Shown piece after piece: positions 1 to 11,454 of a stretch of 64,000 nucleotides of DNA. The notes beneath the pieces were generated by a model. The model was not told the DNA's origin. It saw only the letters and a list, made by a program, of their open reading frames with translations, and made no database searches. A program made the position numbers and the translations under genes. Position 1 is the first letter of the stretch. Every line of letters starts with the position of its first letter. The DNA comes from Anisodus tanguticus (lineage: Eukaryota > Streptophyta > Magnoliopsida > Solanales > Solanaceae). Location of the stretch: contig CM067552.1 of assembly GCA_034509755.1 (NCBI GenBank), positions 13,673,001-13,737,000 of the forward strand, written 5' to 3'.

Positions 1-1273
1 TTCAAGATTTTGCACCATAATTATCAAGATATTTCAGAGTCCTATAAGGAAATTAAATATGTGAAAAAGTGTAAGAATCCTAAATCAACTCAAATACTAT
101 TCTACCTTGATGGGCCATATAAAGCAGGATTTAGGTCAGCCGCGGTGATGATGTCCAATAGCTATGAATATCAAGTCTCACCATGAAGAATATTACGCAC
201 TTACAAAGAGATAAAATCATAAACTTGAGCAAATCAACCAAGAATCATTGAGAGAGTTTCGATTCCAGAGTTGCGACCCTGATAAAACAAAAAAGATTAA
301 AGGAGATATTCTAGTGAATAATGTTTTCCAGTTCTTAAGTCTAGATTCTTGTATTAGGTTATTTATTGAGTTGTACCATTATCAGCTTTCATAGAAGCAT
401 TGTCATAGGTATAAACATTGTCAAATTCAACTTCAAGTTAGAGTTTAACTTGAAGGTTGCTTAATAGTCTGGGTAGATTAGTGAGATAGGAATTAGAGTA
501 TAGTTCATAGGTTACAAAGTTTGTAACTTGAATTTGTAGAGGCTCACCATTGTAGTGGAATTCGAAATAAATCCTACAGAGGTGTAGGTCATGGTTTTTA
601 CTGCCCATGTGAGACGGGTGATTTTCATGTATAAATACTGTGTCTTTACTTTTATATTCTTTATCATTCTGCAAGCGCTACACATAGAACGAGTAAAGGA
701 ACAAATTTTAACCTATAGGAAAAATTTAGGTGTCGCATAGGTTAAACAACTAAGTGTGAAAAATATCAGTTCATCACCTCGACACTCCAACATAAGGCCT
801 ATGGTCCCATACGTCATCCTTCACAACCCTAAAAATGTCTGAGTGAAATATCTTATTCGCCTTTAACAAATTTGAGGTATCATATCACACAATCCATGTG
901 ACTTAACTCACACAATTAATCCCAAGTCCTTTGTATTTGAAATACTCAACCACACTATATAATCACCCACACTTCGACACAATATACTCCACGAACATAG
1001 TCTTGCCTTGAAAAGTTGACTCCAACTCTCTAGCTATAGATACTTCTTATCAACCAACTCTAGCTTGTCCATTCAAGGATGCCATGAAATTACCCCTCTT
1101 AGTACTATGTAAGTTACCTCCTCACCAATCCTCAATCATAAAGTTTTTATGACTCTTGCCATATACCAAGTAAAATTAGCCGTATATTTCTTTCCCAATC
1201 ATACTTATCACTTTTGACTCTATCTGAAAGATATATTATAATATCACCATAAGCCGTACATGTTTCAAGTAGC
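1..1273. other. AT-rich stretch with no recognised gene
   Basis: I see no coding region of a known family here. A 78-codon open frame on the minus strand (438-674) has no motif I recognise and no supporting context. The stretch could be eroded internal sequence of an LTR retrotransposon, but I could not find a diagnostic motif. Confidence 0.5.
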
Positions 1274-2162
1274 CAACAACAACAACAACAACATACCCAT
1301 TGAAATCCCACAACATGGGGTTTGAGGAGGGTAGAGTGTATGCATACCTTACCTTTACCTTGGTAAGTAGAGCCCTCGTCTTAAGACAGAGCATAATCAC
1401 AAGCAAAGCAAAAGTAAAAGCAAAAGCAAGAGTAAAGCAAGCAAGAGAAACGAACCAGAAAAAATTAAAGCAGTATGAAAATACTAGTATCAAAAGTGAA
1501 TAAGCCATGATAGCGCATTTCGAAAAAGTAAGAATTAACTAGCGCATGTAAATAAGCTAAAAAAGTACACCAAAGGACATATATTAGTAGAAAACCAGCT
1601 ACATGTAACTATAAAGCAATAATGTGCCTATTTGTATGATAGGCTAAACAGGCCTACAATAATAACATTACCCTTACCAATTTGCAAGCGTAAGTAGGAC
1701 CACACTCGACTACCTACTACCCTAATTCATGTCCTCCACAACCTCCTATCTAAGGTCATGTCCTCAGTAAGTTACACCTGTGCCATATCTCGTCTAATCA
1801 CCTCTCCCCAATACTTCTTCGTCCTACCTCTTCCCTTCATGAACCCGTCCATAGCCAACCTCTCACACCCCCGCACTGGGGTATTTGTATCTCTCCTATG
1901 CACATGCCTAAACCATCTCAACCTCGCTTCCCGCATCTTATCCTTAACCGAGGCAACTCCCACTCTGTCCTGGATATCATCATTTCTAATCTTATCCCTC
2001 CTTGTATGCATGCACATCCATCTCAGCATCCTCATCTCCGCAACTTTAATCTTTTGGATGTGTGAAGTCTTGACTGGAAAAAAATCCGCCCTATACAATA
2101 TAGTTAGTCTAACCACCACCCTATAGAACCTGCCTTTAAGTTTTAGTGGCACCTTTTTATCA
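1274..2162 (-). mobile_element. 5'-truncated RTE-type LINE, 3' end with (TTG)n tail
   Basis: On the minus strand this is the last part of a LINE ORF2 followed by its 3' UTR and a simple (TTG)n tail, which reads as CAA repeats at 1274-1291. The ORF part (1772-2152) is the conserved C-terminal region of plant RTE elements. It contains VKTSHIQKIKV, EMRMLRWMC and EARLRWFRHV, all nearly identical to the larger copy at 45-48 kb. The 3' UTR has the family's GGTAGAG stem-like segment near 1330-1375. Homology to the longer copies stops at about 2162, so most of ORF2 is missing, as is usual for target-primed insertion that ends early. It has no endonuclease or catalytic reverse transcriptase motif and cannot move by itself. 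Confidence 0.88.
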
Positions 2163-3540
2163 CGCTACTTCAAATTTAAGTCTTTCGAACCTTAATCCTC
2201 AAAAACTGATAGTACGATGCCTTTACTTAATTATTCACCTACCATATTTTATTCAAAATCACTTCTATCCTTATCAACCAAAAATCATTTAAACCCACTC
2301 GTAGGGTGAAATGAAATATCGCACATCTTTTAAAGTAGCTGAGCCAATCATAGAGAGATAGTGGTAAACCACAATCTGGAGCGTATAAAGTTTCCCTTGC
2401 CTTACTCAAATCTTCAGCTGAGCACTTCTATAACCCAAATGCAATCATACATACCATTTTTCATGAAGCCTTTCTACCCGAAGTACCGACCAACCCTGAT
2501 CATACTAACAAAGTTTATTATTACCGTTGTAATACCTTACACCACCATCAAACCAGTCCATAGACGGTAGGGTGATTCTTGATTCCTATACATAAAATCA
2601 TAATGATGTCCTCACATAGCTCATACATGTTCCCTTAAAAATTTCTTAACAGATGAATCGTCCTTCTATCTTGGTTCATGAGTTTACCAATGCAGCATGG
2701 ATACCTGAAAGTCCCTTGGTGAATTTGCTGCTTTTGTCTAAATGACCCTCAACTAATCACCTGAAGTATACCTCACAACTTTAATTAGTTACCATATACT
2801 ATTACTCGTAGAAGCTTGTCGATCCTAAGCAACACATATAATACTCACATTTCTTTTCCCTATTTAGGTGTAACAACCGATAATTCTATATGTAGTTAAA
2901 TCTCCATACTCATCTATCGCTAGAGTCATCCCATTAGTTAGTTACTGCACTCCACCAAAAGCCTACGATGCATCCCATCTTACCGATCAAATCATGTTCC
3001 TTTAGTGTTCCCTTCATTAACATAGTAGCCTCACATAAAGTAAACAACCTCATAGTTCGATAGTGATTTCTCATAACAATACACCAAAATATCAAGCGAA
3101 CCTGAAACCACAAAATTTACTAAAATATTACACCCAATTATTCCCACAAGATTCAGTCATCCATAGTAACTTTTGCCAGACTAGCACATCTACCACTTGT
3201 GATCGTCGTATAGCTGAGATTGATCCATTTGAATTTTTTTGTTTTACATCTCTGTTCTATCAAGTAGATGAATAATCTCCACAAGCTCCCCAATACGAAG
3301 TCGTAATCCCTCATACCTCATCACAAAAGGTCATCTTCATGCTAATATGTCATCCCAAAATTTCCTTCATACCTCATAATTTATTCCTCTTGTTTGATCA
3401 AAGATTCATCCTTGTTTTCCCTTGCCTTCCGGATATTAGTATATGCCACATCTCATTGAATTACAATAATTTCTTATGTCATGCTCGCTCTACAATGGTT
3501 ATTTCATCGATTTAAGGAATTCCATGCTAGATATCATAAA
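2163..3540. other. No gene recognised
   Basis: Short open frames (2361-2570, 3063-3275) have no recognisable motif. The composition resembles the degenerate internal part of the gypsy elements elsewhere in the window, but I could not align it by eye to anything specific. Confidence 0.4.
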
Positions 3541-5515
3541 TTAGGTTGGGGATGTTGGGGAAAATAAACCCTAGGCTTGAACAAAAAGGAATTTCTTCAA
3601 TAGATCATGAAATTGATATTAGATTTGGATGATTTTTGATATGTAGACTCCATAGATGTTGGGTAAATAGATTTTAAAATAAATTTTTCGTTTGCCCTTC
3701 AAGGCCCGGGATCCTATTTTTGGATGACTTTTTGGGTCCGAAAGTTTTATATAGCAATATGGGTATCAATAGACTCGTGTGTTAACATATGATACATATT
3801 TGGAAATATTGGCACCTTATGAAGGTATTGCGAAAAGGCAAATCTTTGTTGTGACGTTAGGACTTCTATCCCAGGCAAGTTGAGATCTTATACCTTATCT
3901 AAAATATTATAATTGGTCTAATTAACTAAATAAGAGGGTGTAATGGGGATAATAAAGGGGGTATTAATACTTGTGAGGTGACGAGCACTTGTATCAATTA
4001 CTATTGACATGTTATGGGTACTTGCGAATTTTAAATTGAATAGTGAATGCCATGATTTGGGCACTAGATGACAGCATAGTAAGATCCTATGTATCTGTGA
4101 TTGGTGTATGAAGCTTGTACTTTGTGTCTGATGTTTAGTTGCATGTCTTATATATGATTGTGTGTCTTCATCACTCCTAATGCTCATTTAAAAATGGAAA
4201 AGAAGCTAAAGATTGAGTCTTTATCACGTAAATGGTTAAAGGGCGGATCTTGATGGCATGTATTGATTAAAGATTGGATTTTTATTGCATATATTGGCTT
4301 CCTATTGTTATGCATGTCATATTGATGCTTCATATGGTATCTCATGCATGCATATTTGCGGATACATATGTGGGTCTGAGGGGAAATATTATTGAATGAA
4401 GTGATGAGTTGTATATGAGCTAGATTAGCTAGATACAAGGTATTGTGAGCCTAATAATGGCTATAGACAGGTATTGTGAGCTGAATATTGGCTAGAGGTT
4501 GGCATTGTGAGACTAAATATTGAATCTTTATTGCATATTTTGACTTCTTATGGTTGCGCATGTCATATTCATGCTTCATATATTTTCCATGCATGTAAAT
4601 TTGTGGGTACATATTTTGGTCAGAGGGGAAATGGTTCTGAATGGAGTGATGTGATATTGATTATTGATAGTGCGTGGAGATCATCCGTACGAGCACGTGA
4701 AAATTGATCTATGCTGGTATATGGACCTCGCGAGTCCCCCATGGGTCACGATTCATAGAATTTGAAAGTGTGTGTACCAGAGATGAGAAACAAAGGCCTT
4801 GAATTAAATTTCATTTGCATCTCACATCATTCTATTACAACTTGTTTGTTTGGTATCTAAATTGTTGATTAAACTCTATTGACATGGCTTGTGAATACCG
4901 TATCAGACTTAAGGAACTAAGTGCTATAACCTAGGCTTGAAGTCATGATTTAAGTGAATTTGTACCTAGTGTTTTTATGGTGAACTAATTACAGTTAGTG
5001 TGGAACTAGTATTCTAATGGCCAGCCCTTATCTCCATTTAAGATAGGGTCGGTCGACTATGCTGCTGAGTACATGTTGTTTTCCGTACTCACGCTAAACT
5101 TGCTGCACCATTTTCTATGCAAGATCTATTCCTAGTTCTACTAGACTTCACGACTATCCAGCCCATTGAGGAGCTACTTCGAATGATTCAGGGTGAGCTA
5201 CATGGCAGATCCGTGGCACCATATTCTTCTTCCTTGTTCTTTATTTCTATCTTTTCATCTCCAAACAACTATGTATTAAGGGACGTATTACCATACTTGT
5301 ATTTCTTAGTTAGTTCTAGTACTAGTGGTACTAGGTTTTGGTGGATTTATTGTACTTTTCAAATATTTTTCTATATTAAGGTTTCCATGAAGACTTGAAA
5401 GTTGTTTTACTTTATTATTACACAATTAATTCCTTTAAAGTTTGGTCAATTGGGTTGCAGTTGGCTTACTGACTTATGGGAGTTAGTGCCATCACTTATT
5501 AATTGGGTTGTGACA
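3541..5515 (+). mobile_element. Gypsy/chromovirus LTR (TGTAATGAC...GTGACA family), 5'-truncated
   Basis: This is the right part of a long terminal repeat in plus orientation. It ends in TTGTGACA at 5508-5515, followed directly by a tRNA-Met-type primer-binding site, so it was a 5' LTR. It aligns by eye with the reverse complements of the LTRs at 13940-16974 and 19879-22567. Shared landmarks include TATAGCAATATGGGT near 3752 (also in the 15.6-kb copy) and the CCCATGGGTCAC block near 4738 (CCCATGGGT also in the 14.5- and 20.6-kb copies). The canonical TGTAATGAC start is absent, so the left end is lost. No matching pol follows. The exact left edge is uncertain. Confidence 0.7.
4283..4680 (+). 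repeat. Tandem duplication of about 246 bp within the LTR
   Basis: A block starting TATTGCATATATTGGCTTC at 4283 recurs, diverged, as TATTGCATATTTTGACTTC at 4529. It continues through GCATGTCATATTSATGCTTC and a GAGGGGAAAT block. Short TATTGTGAGC units at 4441-4512 sit between the two copies. This is an internal duplication of the LTR. Confidence 0.6.
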
Positions 5516-5518
5516 AAT

Positions 5519-5530
5519 TGGTATGAGAGC
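5519..5530 (+). other. Primer-binding site, initiator tRNA-Met type
   Basis: TGGTATGAGAGC differs at one base from the usual plant LTR-retrotransposon site TGGTATCAGAGC and lies three bases after the LTR end at 5515. It marks where minus-strand DNA synthesis would have been primed. Confidence 0.75.
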
Positions 5531-6045
5531 TCTAGGTTCACCAGTCTCAATACAAGAACAATGTCTGTAGAGTCTCGCGGATTAGTACAAAGACATCTGT
5601 ACTTATCTTTGAGAGGCTATGAGACACTTAGGAAAACTACATTCTTTCAATCCTTATCAAGAGTATGTGATTCGATTTAAGGTCTAAAATTCTTGTTTCA
5701 ATCTCTCACTGATGGTGAGGAAATATTCTTAGGTTCGCACATAAGCAGCTGGATGTGATTTCACATGGTATGGTAAGAGATGTGTCACAGAAATGAGGAT
5801 GCGTGACCAGATTCAGATTACAACTATGATTTGAATTTCAGTTAGGTGGAGTCATGATTTAGACCCTCTAGTTTGGTGATATTCTTATTTAATTGGAGTG
5901 ATGGTGCAAACGACTACATGATAGCCAAGTTTCAGCTGTAAGTGGCTTGGAAGTGCATTTATGGTATAGCAAGTGATGAGAAGAGATTTGACAATTCTAA
6001 ATGGTACGATAGCGAATTAACTAGGCGATGAGTGTTGTTTCTTTA
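5531..6045 (+). other. Untranslated leader of the preceding gypsy element, truncated
   Basis: The sequence downstream of the primer-binding site has the layout of a gypsy leader region. It contains no gag that I can read. It is cut at about 6046, where LTR sequence of a different chromovirus family begins. Confidence 0.45.
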
Positions 6046-6567
6046 AAGATTTACCAGTACATTCTTTCATACTAAAGCCCTTTTGCTAGGGGTACTATGT
6101 TTTATGCCTGCAGGTTCATGTAGATAGGTTGACGAACCTCCATAATAGGTTGTCCAGTTCAGTGGTTGATTGACGCAGTCTATTTCTCCTAGAGTTGCTG
6201 TAGAGTATTGGTAGGTCATGTTACTTATGCATATATATTTAGGTATGGCGGGGCCTTGTCCCAACCTTTGGCCATGTTATGTTACTCCTAGAGGCTTATA
6301 GACTTGAATCATACGTACATTTATTTTGGATGGCCTTGCTGGCCTTTTTTGGTATGTTGATATCTACTGTGGCCTTGTCGGCCTTGTATATGCATGTATG
6401 GTTGGGCTATTCTCTCTTACATATTATTATTTTTAGATTATCATGTGACTTTCATTCTAAGGCCTTGTCGGTCCAGATCTTACATATCCAATGTATGTTC
6501 CAGATATGGTAAGTTTAGGTTGTTAAGGCACTGAGTGCCAGCCATCACTCCAAGGTTGAGGTGTGAT
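6046..6567 (+). mobile_element. 5' LTR remnant of chromovirus 1 (TGTTACACC family)
   Basis: Only the right-hand ~520 bp of this LTR remain. It aligns with 10198-10612 and with 26035-26495: CAGTACATTCTTTCATACTAA at the start, repeated GGCCTTGTCGGCC-like blocks near 6333-6390, and a GTGTGATA end (family consensus GTGTGACA). A primer-binding site resembling TGGTATCAGAG follows at 6573-6583 (TGGTATCCGAG). Together with 6797-10612 it forms one internally deleted element. Confidence 0.75.
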
Positions 6568-6796
6568 AAAATTGGTATCCGAGTAGGTCTGTCCTATACA
6601 GTCTACGAGCCGTATCTAGTAGATTCTTATTTATGGATGTGTTGTGCACCACATTTATAGGAATGAGGCTACAAGGCATTTAGAATAGTTACTTCTCTTT
6701 TTATCTTAGATCGTGTGTTAGAGCTGAGTCGTAAGAGGTCGATTCCTAATCTCTATCTTGTTTATGATTCTAGTAGTTCCTACGACTAGGAAGCAA

Positions 6797-8439
6797 ATGG
6801 CTAATAGAAGGTTAAATGTGGAGGCAGGAAAGGGTACCACTCATATGCCACCCGCTAATGTGGGATAACATGAGCCTCAGAATGAGGCATTATCTAAGAC
6901 CTCTCGGACACTGCCACTTCTACAGGAGCTTAGAGGAGCTGCAGTTCCTCCACATGATGTTTCTAAGCAGGGCCTTGAAATGCAGAGTGAGGTACAACTA
7001 TTGACTTAGTTGGTAGCCGCCCAGGCCCAATGGCAGGGTGTTGGTTCTTCCGATAAGGCAGCTAGTGCAAGAATATGAGATTTCATTAACCTAGATCCTC
7101 CAGTATTCACGGGATCAGACCGGAATAAGGACCCCTAGAACTTTTTAGATCAGATGTACAGGACATTGCAGGTGATGCATTCCATTGGTATTAAGGTAGT
7201 GGATTTTAGCCTTTTATAGGTTACGTGATGTTGATATTCTATTGTATGAGGCTTGGGAGCGGTCCTGAGGATCGTATGCACCACCAGCAGTGTGGAAGGA
7301 GTTTTCTGAGGCCTTCTTGCAGAATAACCTGCCAGCAGAGTTACGGCAGTCCAGACTTAAAAAGTTTCTGAATCTCTAGTAGGGGAATATGAGTGTGCGA
7401 GAGTACAGTCTTCAGATTGACTCATTAGACATGTATGCTCTTATGATTGTAGTAGATACGAGTGATCGGGTACATCAATTAATGAATGGTTTGGGGCCAT
7501 ATTTGATTAATGAGTGTACTACCACCTTCTTGAATCCGAGTATAGATATTTCTCGCATCCAAGCATATGCTCAGAATTTAGAGGATCATAAGTGGAAACA
7601 ACGGGCTGACCGAGAACGTAACAGAGGTCAGTATAAGAAGGCAAGATCTGCAGATGATTTGAGTGAGTTCCAAGGTTGGTTTAGGCCACAGTTTCCTAGG
7701 TACCCAGCTTATCTTGCGACCAGTGCACCACCACAGTTTTAGGGTTCCCATCATGATTGATTTTCTTACTCTGGGTCAGGTAAGAGTTTGCGAGAATCAA
7801 ATTTACAGTATGGAGGGAATTCCACTCAGATGAGGCCGCCTTTGCCTCACTTTAATCGAGGTGGTAGAGCCCACTTTGGGCAATGCTGCTAGGGATATTT
7901 ATGCTATTTTTGTGGACAACCCAGTCATATTATGCAAATTGTCCATGGAGAGGTAGGGGTGGCATGGCTCAACTGACTAGATCTGTAACTGCTTCTTCAT
8001 CTTCATTACGCCATCTTGGGTAAAGTTCTCAGTCAGCAGCCGGTTGAGGTAGAGGTAGAGCATCTAGCTCAAGAGGTAATCAGAACTGAATTTATGCACT
8101 GGTGGGGCAAGAGGATCTAGAGTCATCTCCGGACGTCGTCACATGTATATTATCCATTTTCTCTCATGACATATATGCATTGATAGATTATGGCTCCACT
8201 TAATCGCATGTTACTCCATTCATTACTGGTAAGTTTAGTAGAGAGCTTGAGTTATTGGGTGAGTCATTTATGGTATCTACGCCAGTTTTGATCCCTTGAT
8301 TGCTAGACTGGTCTGTCGGGTTTGTGTAGTGATGATTGTTGGTTGTCACACCTTAGCAGATCTAGTGGAGTTAGAAATGGTTGATTTTGATGTCATTATG
8401 GGTATGGATTGGTTAGACTCGTTCTATTCCAATGTTGAT
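6797..8439 (+). pseudogene. Chromovirus 1 gag and protease remnant
   Basis: This is the degenerate 5' half of a Ty3/gypsy polyprotein. From about 7079 a gag core reads FINLDPPVFTGSDRNKDP and continues through a longer open part at 7389-7742 with RIQAYAQNLEDHKWKQRAD, the retrotransposon gag motif region. A zinc-knuckle start, CYFCGQPSHIMQ, lies near 7893 but loses frame before its last cysteine. The aspartic protease region follows: IDYGST near 8180, then VDFDVIMGMDWL at 8379-8415. Many stops and frameshifts interrupt it. The reading stops in the VDC that follows the protease, where the 3' LTR begins at 8440, so reverse transcriptase, RNase H, integrase and chromodomain are all missing. Confidence 0.82.
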
Positions 8440-10612
8440 TGTTACACCCCGTACTTTCACATTTGGAGTTCATCGTACGATAAGCGACATAAGCCAAAGA
8501 AGAGATCACCTTCGAGGATATAAAGGAAGTAATTGAGTAAAAAATCTTTAAAAGGGGGCATAAGAGTTCAAGGATCATTTAGTTATTTGAACTTGTATTC
8601 TTCACATTGGCTACGTTGTGAGCAAACTAATGTGAGCCAGATGGAGTTATGACACTTAATAACTTTACATCATGGTACATCATCGGGTGATGCAAGTCTT
8701 CGAGGGAGTATAAGGTCTTGTTTAATGGTAACGAAGTTTAAAAATTAGTTTAAGGAAGTGTCAGGAAGTATAGAAATTAAACGAACCAAAGAATGCATGT
8801 TTCGACGAAGTCTGGCAAGTGTGGGGGCATTCTACGTTGCATATGGATTATGCCCTACAGATTGGGATGCATATGGGCATAGCCTAGGAAGAGAAACTTC
8901 TGCCAGAGATTCCTTAGGATCTGCGTCGCATATGGTCATATGCGTCGCAAATCCCATCGCGGATGCAAGATAGTGGATGACTTTTGCTTCTTTAAATACG
9001 TGTGAAGCCTTATTTCTTCAACATTCTCGACCATACTTCACTTCTCCACTCCCCTAAGATCCCCCAAATAGATATCTAAGGGTTCTAAGTGAAATCCAAG
9101 GTACTCTCTTCAAGAATCAACACCAAGCTAGCCAACTTAAAGAACATCATCCTCTATGATGTTGAAGGGTTGATTGGGAGTTGTTGTGAGCTATGGGATG
9201 GTTGGATTGAGACTTTTGGCTGCTATGTAAGGTAAGTACATCACATTCTTGCTTGTGTTGAGATTTTTAGCTTGTTAATAAAGGTGTTTGAATAAAGAAA
9301 CTACAACCTAGAACTTGAGCTAGGAGGAGATGTAGTTGGTTATAGTTGGGCTGTTTGGATTAAGTTCTTCAAATGGATATGGATGGATTTGATGGAGTAT
9401 GTTATTGTAATCTTAGTTACGTTGTGGTTAATGAAGAAGGGGAAGATATTAACTTGAATTTTCATGAAAACAAGGTAGGATAAAGCATGCACGCTAGGTG
9501 TTTGATGGATTGTTATAGCGGAGAAATCTTGAAACTATTGATTGGACATTATCAAAACTAATGTCCCGTAAGAGCTCATATTCTTGATAATCACAAGTAT
9601 GGTTGTCCTTGATCATTGACATTATGTATTTGTTACTTTTGAAATTGGTCCCATGATCATCATACATCTTTTGTTAAAAATGCTCTTTGTACTCTATTGA
9701 GATAACTGGAATTGTTCCATTGTCAGGATAGTTTAGCACTCTTCTTGATAGTCTTTGTTATACTATTGGTTATGAGTTCTTTAATGATTGACGGAGGGTT
9801 AACGACCTTATGTCACCCCGTCTTGTTCCTATTGGTTTCTGAGGTCTTGCATTGCACTTATATATATGTATCTATTTTATGACATCGAGCCGCACTATAG
9901 TCGGCCAGGTATGGCACTTATATGTGCACACCACTACAGTTGGGTACGATAACACTGAGTCCTATTAAGTCCGAGTATGATAACACGGAATCCTATTAAG
10001 GCCGGGTACGAGAAAACCGAGTCCAATTTAGGGCCGGGTATGATATAATGTTTGCATTGCCCTAAAGTGTGGCTATATATATAACTGATTTTTCTATGAT
10101 ATTATGCATTGCATATGCCCACAGTGGATTCCAGAGATCTAGGTTGTCTCTTTACTTCTTAGTACTCTTGTTATTGTCTTTATCTGCCTTAAATATTCAG
10201 TACATTCTTTCATACTAACGTCCCCTCCTAGGGAGCTGCATTTCATGCTCGCAGGTTTAGGTAGCTGGAGTGATGCCCATATCCAATAGGATCGCAGTTC
10301 AGCGGTGGTGTCAGAGTTTTCCACTTGTTCTGGAGATGCTAGTCGGTGTCGGTGTGTTTCTATACAAATAGTTATGGGTATGACAGGGCTCTGTCCCAAT
10401 CTGATGATGTTCATGTACTCTTTAGAGACTTGTAGGTAGTTGTCCTATGTATAGTAGTCGTGTGTGGCCTTGTCGGCCCTTCATATGGTCTATTACGCTT
10501 TTGATGGACTTGTCGGCCTCCGTATGCATCTATATATATGTATGTTGGATCTCTTCTGCTTGCAGGTTGATGTGTCGTCTTGTCGCACAGTTATTGTTCT
10601 GAGGCGTTGTCG
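8440..10612 (+). mobile_element. 3' LTR of chromovirus 1, right end cut by a CACTA insertion
   Basis: The LTR opens TGTTACACCCCGTAC, the same start as the LTRs at 31450 and (inverted) 34599. A TATA-like TTTAAATA lies near 8993, and the right part matches the 5' LTR at 6046-6567. The last ~150 bp expected from that comparison are absent because a CACTA terminus begins at 10613. A short open frame (8758-8973) inside it is chance. There is no PPT directly upstream, because the internal deletion joins protease coding sequence straight to the LTR. Confidence 0.8.
9942..10043 (+). repeat. 31-bp minisatellite inside the chromovirus LTR
   Basis: Three and a partial fourth imperfect units of about 31 bp start at 9942, 9973, 10004 and 10035. 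Each opens with GGGTACGATAAC or a variant. The other LTRs of this family carry fewer copies of the GGGTATGAT unit, so copy number varies. Confidence 0.75.
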
Positions 10613-10970
10613 CACTACCACAAAAAAGGTCTTTAGCGGCGATAAATATGATCTTCAGTGGAAATATCTACTGCCGCTAACAGTTTTACCGGTAATTAGA
10701 TATTGGCCGGCGTATCTAGCATCGGCAAAGGCTTTACCGGCTATTAAAGCGAATGCTAGTAAAGACCCAATTATTGCCGCTAAAAATCCATGATTTTAGC
10801 AGCCATTATTTGCTGGAAATTAAAATAGCTGCTAAAAGCCTTTCAAAAATACCGTAGGCACGACATCTAGTGGCCTTTGTTATTGCCAATGAAGACCCTT
10901 CTTATTGCCAGTAAAGGAATAACTTTTAGTGGTAATTATAATGGCCGATAAAAGGGATCTTCAACAATTT
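10613..10970. mobile_element. CACTA (En/Spm-type) DNA transposon terminus
   Basis: The sequence opens CACTACCACAAAAAAGG, a typical CACTA terminal inverted repeat. It continues with closely spaced short inverted subterminal motifs (TTTAGCGGC, GCCGCTAA, TTACCGG, CCGGCAA) to about 10970. Such GC-containing subterminal arrays are where the family's transposase binds. I find no matching opposite end and no transposase before 11454, so this is one end of a truncated or rearranged copy. Confidence 0.68.
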
Positions 10971-11454
10971 TAATATTGCTGAGCTTCCTACAATTTCTAA
11001 TGCTCGTCGTATCTATCTACATTCAATAATACTAATAATAATTCTAAGAAGCATAATATATTTCATTAAATCCAAGACAACTAAAATTACTAATCCATAG
11101 TTACAATAGTGTCAACCACATAACAAAACGTGTAACTTATTTGAATCCAATTGCTAGTGTCATTTGCATCTTATCAAATAGCCATGATATATACTAGACA
11201 ATGAAAATTCGCTAACTCTTGATCAATATGGTCTTCCGCATGCCAAATTCTTTGACATCTCTCTATCGAATCCACAAATTTTGGCATACAACCTTGTTCA
11301 TCCTAATCTTTGGCTCATCACGTTCATCAGCAAGGGCAATGACAAATGTTATCCTTTCTCATCTTTCCATAGACACATCACATGTTTTATATATCAACGA
11401 GGGTAATGACAATTGTCATTTTTCTTCTTTCACTGGATAAAAGATGCAACAAAA
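10971..11454. other. No gene recognised
   Basis: AT-rich sequence that may be internal CACTA DNA. The open frame 11219-11440 has no motif I recognise. Confidence 0.4.

Noticed and set aside
10985..11454. The second CACTA terminal repeat
   Set aside because: No TTTTGTGGTAGTG-like sequence is present before the LINE begins.
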